Assembly: GCF_963556105.2 (NCBI RefSeq)
Contig: NZ_OY829948.1
Span: 186,001-250,000, forward strand
DNA from: an uncultured Tolumonas sp.
Lineage (GTDB): Bacteria; Pseudomonadota; Gammaproteobacteria; Enterobacterales; Aeromonadaceae
Direction: 5' to 3'
Length of the DNA stretch: 64,000 nt
In this document: piece by piece, positions 19,360-27,689 of the stretch
Numbering within the stretch: the stretch's first letter is position 1
Layout of the letters: every line of letters begins with the position of its first letter
Translations under genes and position numbers: made by a program
Notes under the pieces: model-generated
Seen by the model: the letters and a program-made list of their open reading frames with translations, nothing else
Told to the model about the DNA's origin: nothing
Databases searched by the model: none

Positions 19360-19530
19360 TTGGGGAGTAGCCTCCTGTTTTTCGTAAAGGGCTTGCATCA
19401 ACAAACTTGACCCTCATGGTCATGGTGCAAGCAGTGATTCGTCATCATCGACGGGTACACCTGGCAAGACCTTTGACCATACCCTGTGCAGGCCGGACAG
19501 GTGTGTGGTCATTGGAATATTTTCCGGCCA
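19360..19530 (+). promoter_or_regulatory. yybP-ykoY (Mn2+) riboswitch
   Basis: The leader carries the conserved GGGGAGTAGC element (19362-19371) and then paired segments typical of the yybP-ykoY manganese-sensing RNA. At its 3' end GGCCGGA (19491-19497) pairs with TCCGGCC (19523-19529), the last base lying next to the ribosome site AAGGAG (19530-19535). The expression platform therefore probably opens or closes translation. The gene downstream is a predicted Mn exporter, the expected partner: high Mn2+ should raise expression. Confidence 0.85.
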
Positions 19531-19541
19531 AGGAGTATCAC

Positions 19542-20135
19542 GTGTCTGCTTTTGTCATTTCCACCGGTATTGTCGCTCTGGCTGAAATCGGGGATAAAAC
19601 TCAACTATTAGCATTCATTCTTGCCGCAAAATTCAAGAAACCAATTCCTATTATTTTCGGCATTTTGATCGCGACGCTGGTTAACCATGGCCTTGCCGGT
19701 GCGATTGGGGAATGGCTAACATCGTTGGCAACCCCACAAACAATGGGGTTGATCTTAGGCATCTCTTTTATCGCCATGGCATTGTGGACGCTGATCCCGG
19801 ATAAATTTGATGAAGCTGATGCCAAGCTGGCTCATTTTGGTATTTTTGGCACCACGCTAGTGGCTTTCTTTCTGGCTGAGATGGGCGATAAAACACAAGT
19901 TGCCACCGTCGCGCTGGCAGCTAAATATCAGACGCTGCTTCCTGTCGTAGCAGGCACCACACTAGGCATGATGATCGCCAACGTGCCAGCCGTATTTGTT
20001 GGCAAACAAATAGCACAAAAGATGCCGGTCAAGCTGGTACACAGTATTGCCGCTGCTATTTTTGCCGTGCTCGGTGTGGTTACTTTAGTAGGCACATTAA
20101 AACCAGAGTTGTTTGATTTTCTGGCGTTCAATTAA
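19542..20135 (+). CDS. GDT1/TMEM165 (UPF0016) family manganese exporter
   Basis: A 197-residue inner-membrane protein with about six helices and two copies of the family signature E-x-G-D-K-T-Q (ALAEIGDKTQ from Glu15 and FFLAEMGDKTQ from Glu113), which form the cation site. Bacterial members such as Vibrio MneA export Mn2+. The GTG at 19542 is taken as start because AAGGAG lies six bases before it. The open frame extends to 19407, but that part is riboswitch RNA. Control by a manganese riboswitch supports the function. Confidence 0.9.
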   Translation: MSAFVISTGIVALAEIGDKTQLLAFILAAKFKKPIPIIFGILIATLVNHGLAGAIGEWLTSLATPQTMGLILGISFIAMALWTLIPDKFDEADAKLAHFGIFGTTLVAFFLAEMGDKTQVATVALAAKYQTLLPVVAGTTLGMMIANVPAVFVGKQIAQKMPVKLVHSIAAAIFAVLGVVTLVGTLKPELFDFLAFN

Positions 20136-20140
20136 TAGCT

Positions 20141-20170
20141 ACAGCCCTGCATCCGTCAGGGCTGTTTAAA
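20141..20170. terminator. Bidirectional terminator between the exporter and CHAD genes
   Basis: ACAGCCCTG (20141-20149) pairs perfectly with CAGGGCTGT (20157-20165), loop of 7, followed by TTAAA. It lies in the 39-bp gap between convergent genes and can serve both. Confidence 0.8.
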
Positions 20171-20174
20171 TTCA

Positions 20175-21005
20175 TCACCAAATGTGTTTCAGATGCTGCA
20201 ATACACCAGCAGCATCTTTCAAGGCATGTTGTTGCCGCTTCTTTAAGCGCTTTTGCCATTGTTTCGGCAATATCAGTTCTTGAGGCCATTGCTCTTCAAA
20301 TAAAGCAATATCATGCAATAACCCTAAACTTTGCTGTAACTCAGTTAATACTGGTAACCGATGATTCTGTCGTTTGGTTAATACGGCCGCAAACCCTTTC
20401 CCCCAGTAACGCAACTGTTTTATCTGTAAGCGTAAGGCGTGCCAATCCGCAATTGGGGAGCTTAGTTTTAAATCCGCTGCCGCTTTCAAAAAGCGTTTCT
20501 CCAATTGACGTGATTTCTGTCGGGCTGCTGATTGCAAAACACTTTTACGCTTATGCCGCGTTTTTCTATCCCAGACCACACTCACTTGCAATAAAGTTTC
20601 CGCTAAAGTGGTGACCTGCAAATCAGGCAATAAATGCTGTCGCAATACCAGCAAGTTATCTGCTAGCAAAGAGACAATCTCCGCTCCACAACCTGTTTTA
20701 GCATATAGCGATTCAGCCAGTGCCAAGCCGACCTCCCGATCCCGATCTTGCCCCGTCAACGCTGCGGCGATGCCTAACTGTTTCTTTTGTTCCCGCATGA
20801 TATGGCAGCGAGGATACAACCCTTGTAATACCCGCAAACTGCGTAGATTGACCCGCAGATCATGCAACGCTTCGGTGTCACCATCATCAGCCATTCTCAC
20901 TAAAGCCTGACTGGCTTTTGATGCTAACGCTGAAAAGTGCGTACTCAATTCCCAAGCAAACGATCGGTTTGATGAAAGCCATTTTTTATTCTTCTTTTTC
21001 GACAT
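20175..21005 (-). CDS. CHAD-domain protein
   Basis: A basic, helical 276-residue protein of the CHAD (conserved histidine alpha-helical domain) family. The first half carries ALHDLRVNLRSLRVLQG and the second ALRLQIKQLRYWGKGF, the two conserved His/Arg/Lys-rich motifs. CHAD proteins are known to bind polyphosphate granules. No CYTH, ppk or ppx gene is adjacent. The ATG at 21005 (MSKKKNKK) is chosen over 21041 because AGGAAA lies seven bases before it. Confidence 0.8.
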   Translation of the reverse strand: MSKKKNKKWLSSNRSFAWELSTHFSALASKASQALVRMADDGDTEALHDLRVNLRSLRVLQGLYPRCHIMREQKKQLGIAAALTGQDRDREVGLALAESLYAKTGCGAEIVSLLADNLLVLRQHLLPDLQVTTLAETLLQVSVVWDRKTRHKRKSVLQSAARQKSRQLEKRFLKAAADLKLSSPIADWHALRLQIKQLRYWGKGFAAVLTKRQNHRLPVLTELQQSLGLLHDIALFEEQWPQELILPKQWQKRLKKRQQHALKDAAGVLQHLKHIW

Positions 21006-21088
21006 TAGCTGTTTCCTGATGATATCCCTGCGCTTATCCATAAGTATCGTTCAGATCTGAACAGGTAATTTTAATACTTGGCCCCATG

Positions 21089-21110
21089 CAGTGAGATCTA
21101 AATCACACTG
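21089..21110 (+). promoter_or_regulatory. CRP-cAMP binding site
   Basis: TGAGATCTAAATCACA (21092-21107) matches the TGTGA-N6-TCACA consensus at 9 of 10 bases, and the dyad extends outward (GCAG...CTGC). It lies about 180 bp before the PTS gene and fits catabolite control of sugar uptake. It is also near the divergent CHAD start. Confidence 0.7.
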
Positions 21111-21252
21111 CAATTCTTATGGTACAAAAATCCAGTTTATGCGTTTTCTTTCCGATTTTTCCAGCCGCTTATTCCCCACATAATGCCATCGCTTAATGGG
21201 GAAATGCCGATTCAGTACATGGATGTCACTGGCTCGCATTATTTAGGAATAT

Positions 21253-21269
21253 CGGTGCTTATTGCACCG
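21253..21269 (+). other. Leader hairpin before the PTS gene
   Basis: CGGTGC (21253-21258) and GCACCG (21264-21269) form a perfect 6-bp stem with a 5-base loop, 19 bases before the ATG. It may affect initiation or mark an operator. No function is shown. Confidence 0.4.
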
Positions 21270-21288
21270 TATACATTTGGGAATCGCT

Positions 21289-23190
21289 ATGATCACTAAC
21301 CTCATCAATGAAAAATTGATATGCCTCGATTTGCAGGCAACCACCAAGGACGCCGTATTTCGTGAAATGATCGAGATGCTGTCCGCGCAAGGAAAGGTGA
21401 AAGATAAACTGCAGTTTTTACAAGACGTGCAGGCACGTGAAGCCATTGGTAACACTGGCTTTGAAGATGGCATTGCGCTGCCACATGCCAAGAGCCCTGC
21501 GGTTATTGAACCCGCTGTGGTCATTGGTGTCAGTCGTAAAGGCGTGGATTACGGCGCCGAAGATGGCAAGCCATCCAAGCTGTTTTTCATGATTGCGTCA
21601 CCTGCCGGTGGTGCTGATCATCACATCGGTGTCTTAGCAGAACTTTCATCTAAATTAATAGAAACTGGCTTTGTCGACGCCATTATGGCTGCTAAATCCA
21701 GCCGTGAAGCGTTGGCCTTACTGACCGCCAAAGCAGCGCCGGTTGCAGCACCATCAGGCGCCAACAAAGGTTTCCTGATCGGGGTTACTGGCTGCCCTGC
21801 GGGGATTGCACATACCTATCTGGCAGCGGAGGCACTGGAAAAAGCGGCCAAAGAATTAGGTTACAAAATTAAAGTTGAGACCAACGGTTCCATTGGCGTT
21901 AAAAATGCGCCAACGGCAAAAGAAATCGCGGATGCAGACGCCATTATCGTGAGTTGTGACAAACAAGTAGATATGCACCGCTTCGCTGGTAAGAAAGTGA
22001 TTAAAACCGGTGTTAAAGCCCCGATTAAAGATGCCAAAAACTTAATCAAACAAGCGTTAGCGGCTGCGCCATATCAACCTCAGGGGAATGCTATGCCTGC
22101 TGAAGGAAATAAATCTACGCAAACCCGTTCCGATCTTTACCGCTTCCTGATGAACGGTGTTTCCCACATGATCCCGTTCGTTGTTACCGGTGGTTTATTG
22201 ATTGCTCTTTCTCTGGCTATTGGTGGTGATCCGACCCCAGGCGGTATGGCAATTCCAGCCGGTAGTATGTGGAACTCGGTGCTGAATGTCGGTGTCGTCG
22301 CATTCAAGCTGATGATCCCAATTTTGGCCGGTTATATTGCTTATGCGATTGCTGATCGCCCAGCACTGGCACCAGGTTTTATTGGTGGTTGGATTGCCAA
22401 TGATGGTTCATTCTATGGTGCGACTGCCGGTACCGGTTTTATTGGTGCCATTGTTGCCGGTTTATTGGTTGGTTATTTTGTGCGCTGGGTTGCTACTCGT
22501 GATTACAACAAAATGTTGCGTCCATTGGTGCCTATTTTGATTGCACCACTGTCCGGTACCTTGTTTATCGCAGCGATCTTTATCTTCATCATCGGAGCCC
22601 CTATTGCCGGTTTGATGACCGGCCTGAACGCCATGCTGGTTTCCATGAGTGGTGGCAGTCTGGTGTTATTAGGCATTGTTATCGGTGGCATGGCTGGCTT
22701 TGACATGGGTGGCCCGGTCAACAAAGTCGCATTCCTGTTCTCTGTTGGCATGATTGCTTCAGGTCAAACTCAATTCATGGGCGCGATGGCCTGTGCGATC
22801 CCAGTGGCACCACTCGGTATGGGTCTGGCGACTTTCCTCGGTCGTAAGATGGATCTGTTCGATGAAGACGAAATTGAAGCAGGTAAAGCTGCAGCCGCTA
22901 TGGGTCTGGTCGGTATTTCTGAAGGCGCGATCCCGTTTGCCGCACAAGATCCACTGGCGGTTATTCCAGCCAACATGTTGGGCAGTATCGTCGCCGCAGT
23001 AATGGCCTTCGTATTCGGTGTAACTAATGCGGTTGCACACGGTGGCCCAATTGTGGCATTGCTGGGCGCGATGAATAAACCCCTGTTGGCATTAGCTGCC
23101 ATGGCCGCAGGTGCAGTTACCACCGCACTGGTTGCTATCACCCTGAAAAAAATCAAAGCCTCTAAAGTAGCGGTTGCTAACGCAGCCTAA
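21289..23190 (+). CDS. Fructose-type PTS EIIABC
   Basis: A 633-residue one-piece sugar permease of the PTS fructose-mannitol family, which imports and phosphorylates a sugar. EIIA comes first with phospho-His66 (ALPHAKSP), then EIIB with phospho-Cys169 (VTGCPAGIAHTYLAAEAL), then an EIIC membrane domain (from ~275) with APGFIGG and FDMGGPVNKVAF. The start is set at MITNLINEK since the frame further up lacks an ATG. No fruK or FPr gene is adjacent, so the sugar could be fructose or a related hexose. A CRP site and a hairpin lie upstream. Confidence 0.9.
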   Translation: MITNLINEKLICLDLQATTKDAVFREMIEMLSAQGKVKDKLQFLQDVQAREAIGNTGFEDGIALPHAKSPAVIEPAVVIGVSRKGVDYGAEDGKPSKLFFMIASPAGGADHHIGVLAELSSKLIETGFVDAIMAAKSSREALALLTAKAAPVAAPSGANKGFLIGVTGCPAGIAHTYLAAEALEKAAKELGYKIKVETNGSIGVKNAPTAKEIADADAIIVSCDKQVDMHRFAGKKVIKTGVKAPIKDAKNLIKQALAAAPYQPQGNAMPAEGNKSTQTRSDLYRFLMNGVSHMIPFVVTGGLLIALSLAIGGDPTPGGMAIPAGSMWNSVLNVGVVAFKLMIPILAGYIAYAIADRPALAPGFIGGWIANDGSFYGATAGTGFIGAIVAGLLVGYFVRWVATRDYNKMLRPLVPILIAPLSGTLFIAAIFIFIIGAPIAGLMTGLNAMLVSMSGGSLVLLGIVIGGMAGFDMGGPVNKVAFLFSVGMIASGQTQFMGAMACAIPVAPLGMGLATFLGRKMDLFDEDEIEAGKAAAAMGLVGISEGAIPFAAQDPLAVIPANMLGSIVAAVMAFVFGVTNAVAHGGPIVALLGAMNKPLLALAAMAAGAVTTALVAITLKKIKASKVAVANAA

Positions 23191-23197
23191 ACATAAA

Positions 23198-23245
23198 TAA
23201 CGCATTGGTCTGGCAGCCCCCCTGTCAGGCCAATGCGTTATTTTA
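23198..23245. terminator. Strong bidirectional terminator between PTS and radical-SAM genes
   Basis: AACGCATTGG and CCAATGCGTT, extended inward by CTGGCAG/CTGTCAG pairing, form a long hairpin followed by ATTTTA. It overlaps the stop codon of the convergent radical-SAM gene at 23238. Confidence 0.85.
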
Positions 23246-24314
23246 TCTCTACCGGTAACCGTCTTGGCCCCCATTTGCCAGGATAATCTTCAAACACCCC
23301 CGGAATTTTGGTGCCACAGTGCTGACAGCAGCCATGCTGTAAAGCCCAAGTTCCCAGCCGGTATGCATCCCGCTCAATCAGTAATTCGCCACATGAAGGG
23401 CACCAGGTACTACCATCTTTAACGTCATGCACATTGCCGACATAAACATAATGCAGACCATGGGCTTTCGCGATATCCCGCGCTTGTAACAAGCTGCTCA
23501 TGGGGGTACGGGGTTTATCCAGCATATGAAAATCAGGGTGGAATGCCGTGAAATGCAATGGGACATCCGGCCCTAATTCATCTGAGATCCAGCGACACAT
23601 AGCGTCAAGCTCGACCGGAGAATCGTTTTCCCCCGGGATCAATAATGTCGTAATTTCAAACCAGACCTGGGTCTCATGTTTTAAATACCGTAAAGAATCC
23701 AGCACCGGCGCCAAGTGCCCGCCACAGATCCGATGGTAAAACGCTTCTGTGAAGCCTTTGAGATCAACATTCGCGGCATCCATGCCGGCAAAAAATTCTC
23801 GCCGTGGTTCCGGGTTGATATAACCCGCCGTCACCGCCACTGTTTTGATGCTCCGCTCATGGCAGGCAGCCGCGACATCCAGCGCATACTCCATAAATAT
23901 CACTGGATCGTTATAGGTAAAAGCGACAGAACGACTGCCGGTTTGCTCCGCCAATTTCGCCAGCTGTTCCGGTGTCGCGGCGGCACTCAAAGTTTCCATA
24001 TGGCGGGATTTGCTGATATCCCAATTTTGGCAAAATGCGCAGGTCAGATTGCATCCGGCAGTACCAAACGACAGTACCGGCGTGCCGGGCAAAAAATGAT
24101 GCAGCGGTTTTTTCTCAATCGGATCGATACAAAAGCCACTGGAGCGACCATAACTGGTTAAGACTATTTCACCGCCCTGCGCCATGCGGACATAACACAC
24201 GCCACGCTTACCTTCGCGTAATTCACACTCACGAGGGCACAACGTACAAACGACATGATCATTATCCAGATGACGCCAATAATGTGTCGCAACAGTATTG
24301 TCTGAATTATCCAT
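23238..24314 (-). CDS. amrS: AmmeMemoRadiSam system radical SAM enzyme
   Basis: A 358-residue radical-SAM protein. The cluster-binding CxxxCxxC is C88-x3-C92-x2-C95 (GCNLTCAFCQNW). An N-terminal Cys-rich part (CTLCPRECELREGKRGVC) and a C-terminal zinc-ribbon-like part (CPSCGELL, CCQHCGTK) match the AmmeMemoRadiSam (AmrS) family, related to pyruvate-formate-lyase activating enzymes. The reaction is not known. GGAGG lies four bases before the ATG. It is divergent, across 56 bp, from the Memo-like and AMMECR1-like genes that define the system. Confidence 0.9.
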   Translation of the reverse strand: MDNSDNTVATHYWRHLDNDHVVCTLCPRECELREGKRGVCYVRMAQGGEIVLTSYGRSSGFCIDPIEKKPLHHFLPGTPVLSFGTAGCNLTCAFCQNWDISKSRHMETLSAAATPEQLAKLAEQTGSRSVAFTYNDPVIFMEYALDVAAACHERSIKTVAVTAGYINPEPRREFFAGMDAANVDLKGFTEAFYHRICGGHLAPVLDSLRYLKHETQVWFEITTLLIPGENDSPVELDAMCRWISDELGPDVPLHFTAFHPDFHMLDKPRTPMSSLLQARDIAKAHGLHYVYVGNVHDVKDGSTWCPSCGELLIERDAYRLGTWALQHGCCQHCGTKIPGVFEDYPGKWGPRRLPVEIK

Positions 24315-24370
24315 ACATCCTCCGGGGTAACACTATAATTGTAGGTGACATCTACCTATTCGGAGGTTGT
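24315..24370. promoter_or_regulatory. Compact divergent promoter region of the AmmeMemoRadiSam genes
   Basis: Only 56 bp separate the start codons of amrS and amrB, with a GGAGG ribosome site for each gene at the ends. Between them GTAGGT and ATCTAC (about 24341-24355) form a short dyad that could be an operator shared by both directions. No clear -10/-35 pair could be assigned. Confidence 0.5.
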
Positions 24371-25147
24371 ATGCAGGTCATTCATCAACCCGCGGTAGCG
24401 GATATGTTTTATCCAGCCGATCCAGAGCGTTTACTAAGCTGGATGCAAAACCATGTCCACCCGACAGCAGATACCAACCGTCGGCCACGCATGCTGATCC
24501 TGCCGCATGCCGGATATCGGTTCTCCGGTGATACCGCAGCACAGGGTTATCGGCTGTTACAGAAAAGTCAGTTTAAGCGCGTGATCGTGTTATGCCCCGC
24601 GCATCGGGTTTATGTGAAAGGTATCGCCGTCCCTACTCGTTGGGATGCGGAAGCAACACCGTTAGGCCGCGTGCCACTAGATAAAATGGCCATTGAGCAA
24701 CTGCTCACCTTACCGAGCGTGATTGCCATGACGGAAGCGCACCGTCAGGAACATGCCATCGAAGTCCAACTCCCCTTCCTGCAATATCAACTCGGTGAAT
24801 TTCAACTTATTCCTCTGGTGGTAGGAGAATGCCCGCCAGAAGATGTTGCCCATGCATTAGAACTCCTGATGAACGATGACACGCTGGTGATTGTCAGCAG
24901 TGATCTCAGCCATTACCTCAGTTCCGAGATCGCCCAACAACAAGATGAGCAAACCATTCAGCAAATACTGCAATTTAATGAAACGTTATCGGGCGATCAG
25001 GCTTGTGGTTGCTACGCATTGAACGGTGCATTGCATTGGGGCCACCAGCATCAGTTAACAATTGAACTGCTGGCCAAATGCAATTCGGGTGATGCCAGTC
25101 ATGATAAAGATCGGGTGGTCGGATATGCCGCTTTTGCTTTGTATTGA
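24371..25147 (+). CDS. amrB: AmmeMemoRadiSam system protein B (Memo-like)
   Basis: A 258-residue Memo-family protein related to class III extradiol dioxygenases. The His/Asp metal-site residues are in PHAGYRFSGDTAAQGY, PAHRVYVKGI, HAIEVQLPFLQYQL and SSDLSHYL. Memo proteins bind iron or copper, but the bacterial reaction is unknown. The start at 24371 follows CGGAGG by four bases. The longer open frame to 24035 overlaps the divergent amrS and is not used. It overlaps the AMMECR1-like gene by 23 bp. Confidence 0.9.
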   Translation: MQVIHQPAVADMFYPADPERLLSWMQNHVHPTADTNRRPRMLILPHAGYRFSGDTAAQGYRLLQKSQFKRVIVLCPAHRVYVKGIAVPTRWDAEATPLGRVPLDKMAIEQLLTLPSVIAMTEAHRQEHAIEVQLPFLQYQLGEFQLIPLVVGECPPEDVAHALELLMNDDTLVIVSSDLSHYLSSEIAQQQDEQTIQQILQFNETLSGDQACGCYALNGALHWGHQHQLTIELLAKCNSGDASHDKDRVVGYAAFALY

Positions 25148-25724
25148 GTTAGCCGAACGTCAGGCCATGCTGGCGCTGGCACGGCAAGCTATCCAAGCTC
25201 ATTGGTCACAAGGTAATGCTCAAGTTACCCATAACTTAGCGCATGGCGATCAAAAACCCGGCTGTTTTGTCACACTTAGAAAACATGGCGAACTGCGCGG
25301 CTGTATTGGCACATTAGAACAGGATATGCCCTTACAACAATCCATTGCCTATTTTGCCCGCGCCGCCGCTTTTCAAGACCCCCGTTTTCCACCTCTGACC
25401 AAAGATGAATTAACCGACTGTGTTATTAGCATTTCACTGCTCAGTGAACGTGAACCCATCCCCGCTGGCAACAAAGAGGAATTACTAGCTGCTATAACCC
25501 CTTTTACTGATGGTTTGTGGCTCAGTGATGGTTATCATCGAGCCACTTTCCTACCCGCAGTCTGGCGTGAATTACCCGATAAGCACGATTTTATTCAGCA
25601 TTTATTGCGCAAAGGCGGTTGGCCTGCTCAGGGCTGGCCGGCACAAATGAAAGCATGGCGTTATCAAAGCCTTGAGTTTTCCGAACCAGATGGTGAGTTA
25701 GTTCGCGAATGGATGCAAAGATGA
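25125..25724 (+). CDS. amrA: AmmeMemoRadiSam system protein A (AMMECR1-like)
   Basis: A 199-residue AMMECR1-domain protein with the family core GCFVTLRKHGELRGCIGTLE and AAAFQDPRFPPLTKDEL. No catalytic activity is established, and the conserved LRGCIG strand is the suspected functional site. The start at 25125 (MPLLLCIELAERQAM) overlaps amrB by 23 bp, so the two are translated from one message. Together with amrS and amrB it makes the full three-gene set. Confidence 0.88.
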   Translation: MPLLLCIELAERQAMLALARQAIQAHWSQGNAQVTHNLAHGDQKPGCFVTLRKHGELRGCIGTLEQDMPLQQSIAYFARAAAFQDPRFPPLTKDELTDCVISISLLSEREPIPAGNKEELLAAITPFTDGLWLSDGYHRATFLPAVWRELPDKHDFIQHLLRKGGWPAQGWPAQMKAWRYQSLEFSEPDGELVREWMQR

Positions 25725-25800
25725 TTGTTTAGTAAGTGCTTAATTTGTCATAATGACACATGCTTGATGTGGTCTCTGTCCATCTGCCGGAAATCAAGAA

Positions 25801-25806
25801 AAGGAG
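25801..25806 (+). promoter_or_regulatory. Ribosome binding site of the first cheW gene
   Basis: AAGGAG lies six bases before a CTG codon at 25813. No ATG, GTG or TTG exists in frame between the upstream stop (25765) and an internal GTG at 25894, so this site decides the start. Confidence 0.7.
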
Positions 25807-25812
25807 CTTCTT

Positions 25813-26286
25813 CTGGATTCATCAGCCATATCCCTGTTTGTCTTTCGTCTGGATGATCACCTCTACGCGTTACCGCTGACGGCAGTCGAACGAGTGACTC
25901 GTGCTGCTGCAGTTACTCCTGTCGCGCATTCGGCCTCGATTCTGCAAGGTGTGATTAATATACAGGGTGATCTCCTACCGGTTATTAACACCCGACGAAT
26001 GCTTTCTTTGCCGGAAAAGGAACTGGATATTGATGATGTTTTTATCCTGATCCGTAATAACCAGCAACGTTTGGTGATGATCGCCGACGCCGTACATCAA
26101 GTCATTTCAACAGAAGCCTCCCGCATTGTTCCTGCTGATAATATTTTAAGTCATAACTCGCCATGGCAAGGCTTGCTGGTGCTCGATGATGGCATGGTGT
26201 TGATCCAGGATCTTGCAGCCTGCCTACGTGAATTTGATGCACAAATACAGATGATGCCAGCACAGGAAACTGCGTCACATGGATAA
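25813..26286 (+). CDS. CheW-like adaptor (WspB/WspD-like), CTG start
   Basis: A 157-residue single CheW domain that should couple receptor to kinase. The fold begins at SLFVFRLDDHLYALPLTAVERVTRAA and contains GVINIQGDLLPVINTRRML. The only start that keeps the first beta strands is CTG at 25813, with an AAGGAG site six bases upstream. Starting at the internal GTG (25894) would delete 27 residues of the domain. It overlaps the cheR start by 8 bp. First gene of a seven-gene Wsp-like operon. Confidence 0.8.
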   Translation: MDSSAISLFVFRLDDHLYALPLTAVERVTRAAAVTPVAHSASILQGVINIQGDLLPVINTRRMLSLPEKELDIDDVFILIRNNQQRLVMIADAVHQVISTEASRIVPADNILSHNSPWQGLLVLDDGMVLIQDLAACLREFDAQIQMMPAQETASHG

Positions 26287-27673
26287 TCTGGTGTTAGACC
26301 CTATCCGGTTGGCTAGAGATTTCATCTCGCGGCATTACGGCATCCATCATCCGGGCGAACGCTTAACCGACCTGGAGCGCAAACTAACGCAAATTGCGCA
26401 GTTTCTCGGTTACCCGCAACAGATAGATTTAATTAAAAACCTGTTAGCCGGGCAACTCTCGGCAACCGAATTACAACAGCTCGTGGAAGCACTGACGGTT
26501 GGCGAAACCTATTTTTTCCGTGAACCCGATGCCATTGATGCACTATTAAATGCCATCATCCCCAGCATTCGGGAACGCCAAGGCCGGCGTATCAAATTAT
26601 GGAGTGCAGGGTGTGCAACCGGTGAAGAGCCCTACTCATTAGCGATGGCATTGGATGCTCATCTCAACGATGCTGAGCATTGGGATATCTCTATTCTGGC
26701 CACCGATATCAATCAGCAATCGTTACAAAAAGCTGCGCAAGGTAATTATAAAGCCTGGTCATTTCGTGCAACCCCCACGCATTACAAACAGCGCTATTTT
26801 TATCCGCAAACGGACGGCTCTTTTGCGCTGGATAGCCGGATCCGACAAATGGTGCAATTTAATCACCTCAATCTGGCGCAACAGGATTACCCATCCCCTG
26901 CTAACGGCACGCATCAGGTTGATGTGTTATTTTGCCGTAATGTTTTGATGTATTTTGCCCCACAAACGATTAATCAAATCGTTCAGCAATTTTCCAGATC
27001 GCTGGCACCCGGTGGTTGGCTGGTGGTCAGCCAGACTGAATGTTCGCATTATTTCCAGCAAGAATTTGAAACAGTCCAATTTGGGCAGGCGTTTTTATTC
27101 CGTAAACGCGACCCGCAGTCACAGTGGAAGCCGTTACCGTTACCGTTACCTCAGCCAGAGTTCTCAACTACTGCTCTCTTTGACTATGCCAAATTACCTG
27201 AACCTTCGCTCGCGCAACCACAAACAAGGTGGATAACCCCCGAAGCGCCCACCGCTATACCGGTTGTGGCCAAAAAAAGTAGTGCAGAGCTATTAAAGCA
27301 AGCACAAACATTGGCTAATCAAGGCCTATTGAATGAAGCATGCACACTGTGTCAGGACGCATTATCTGAACAAAAACTCAATGCGCCAGGGCATTATTTA
27401 CACGCCATGATATTGCAGGAACTCAACCAGTTAACACAGGCCAGAGAAGCATTACGGCGCGTGTTATATCTGCAACCGGATATGATCATGGCCATTTATA
27501 CCCTGGCTAATCTGGAGCAACAGCAAGGCCATCGCCGCGAAGCGCAGCGACATTTTGATAATGCATTCCGAATTCTCAGCATGCATGAAGACGACAGTCT
27601 TATTCCCCATTCTGAGGGGCTGTCTGCGGGTCAGTTGCGCGAACTTTTGATGCAATTACGCATAGATGGATAA
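26279..27673 (+). CDS. CheR methyltransferase with C-terminal TPR (WspC-like)
   Basis: A 464-residue chemoreceptor glutamate methyltransferase that uses S-adenosylmethionine. The N-terminal CheR helical domain is followed by the SAM-binding motif LWSAGCATGEEPYSLAM (about 106-122) and CRNVLMYF. A proline-rich linker (~280-330) leads to a TPR region (about 340-445). CheR-TPR fusions are typical of WspC and related alternative systems, where the TPR replaces the receptor pentapeptide tether. The receptor here indeed lacks such a pentapeptide. Confidence 0.9.
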   Translation: MDNLVLDPIRLARDFISRHYGIHHPGERLTDLERKLTQIAQFLGYPQQIDLIKNLLAGQLSATELQQLVEALTVGETYFFREPDAIDALLNAIIPSIRERQGRRIKLWSAGCATGEEPYSLAMALDAHLNDAEHWDISILATDINQQSLQKAAQGNYKAWSFRATPTHYKQRYFYPQTDGSFALDSRIRQMVQFNHLNLAQQDYPSPANGTHQVDVLFCRNVLMYFAPQTINQIVQQFSRSLAPGGWLVVSQTECSHYFQQEFETVQFGQAFLFRKRDPQSQWKPLPLPLPQPEFSTTALFDYAKLPEPSLAQPQTRWITPEAPTAIPVVAKKSSAELLKQAQTLANQGLLNEACTLCQDALSEQKLNAPGHYLHAMILQELNQLTQAREALRRVLYLQPDMIMAIYTLANLEQQQGHRREAQRHFDNAFRILSMHEDDSLIPHSEGLSAGQLRELLMQLRIDG

Positions 27674-27689
27674 ATGGAAGGGTAAATAG

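Noticed and set aside
19407-19541. N-terminal extension of the GDT1 exporter
   Set aside because: The segment is riboswitch RNA; the family N-terminus and AAGGAG site mark GTG at 19542 as the start.
24035-24370. N-terminal extension of AmrB
   Set aside because: It overlaps the divergent amrS gene, and the family sequence begins at the ATG with GGAGG at 24371.
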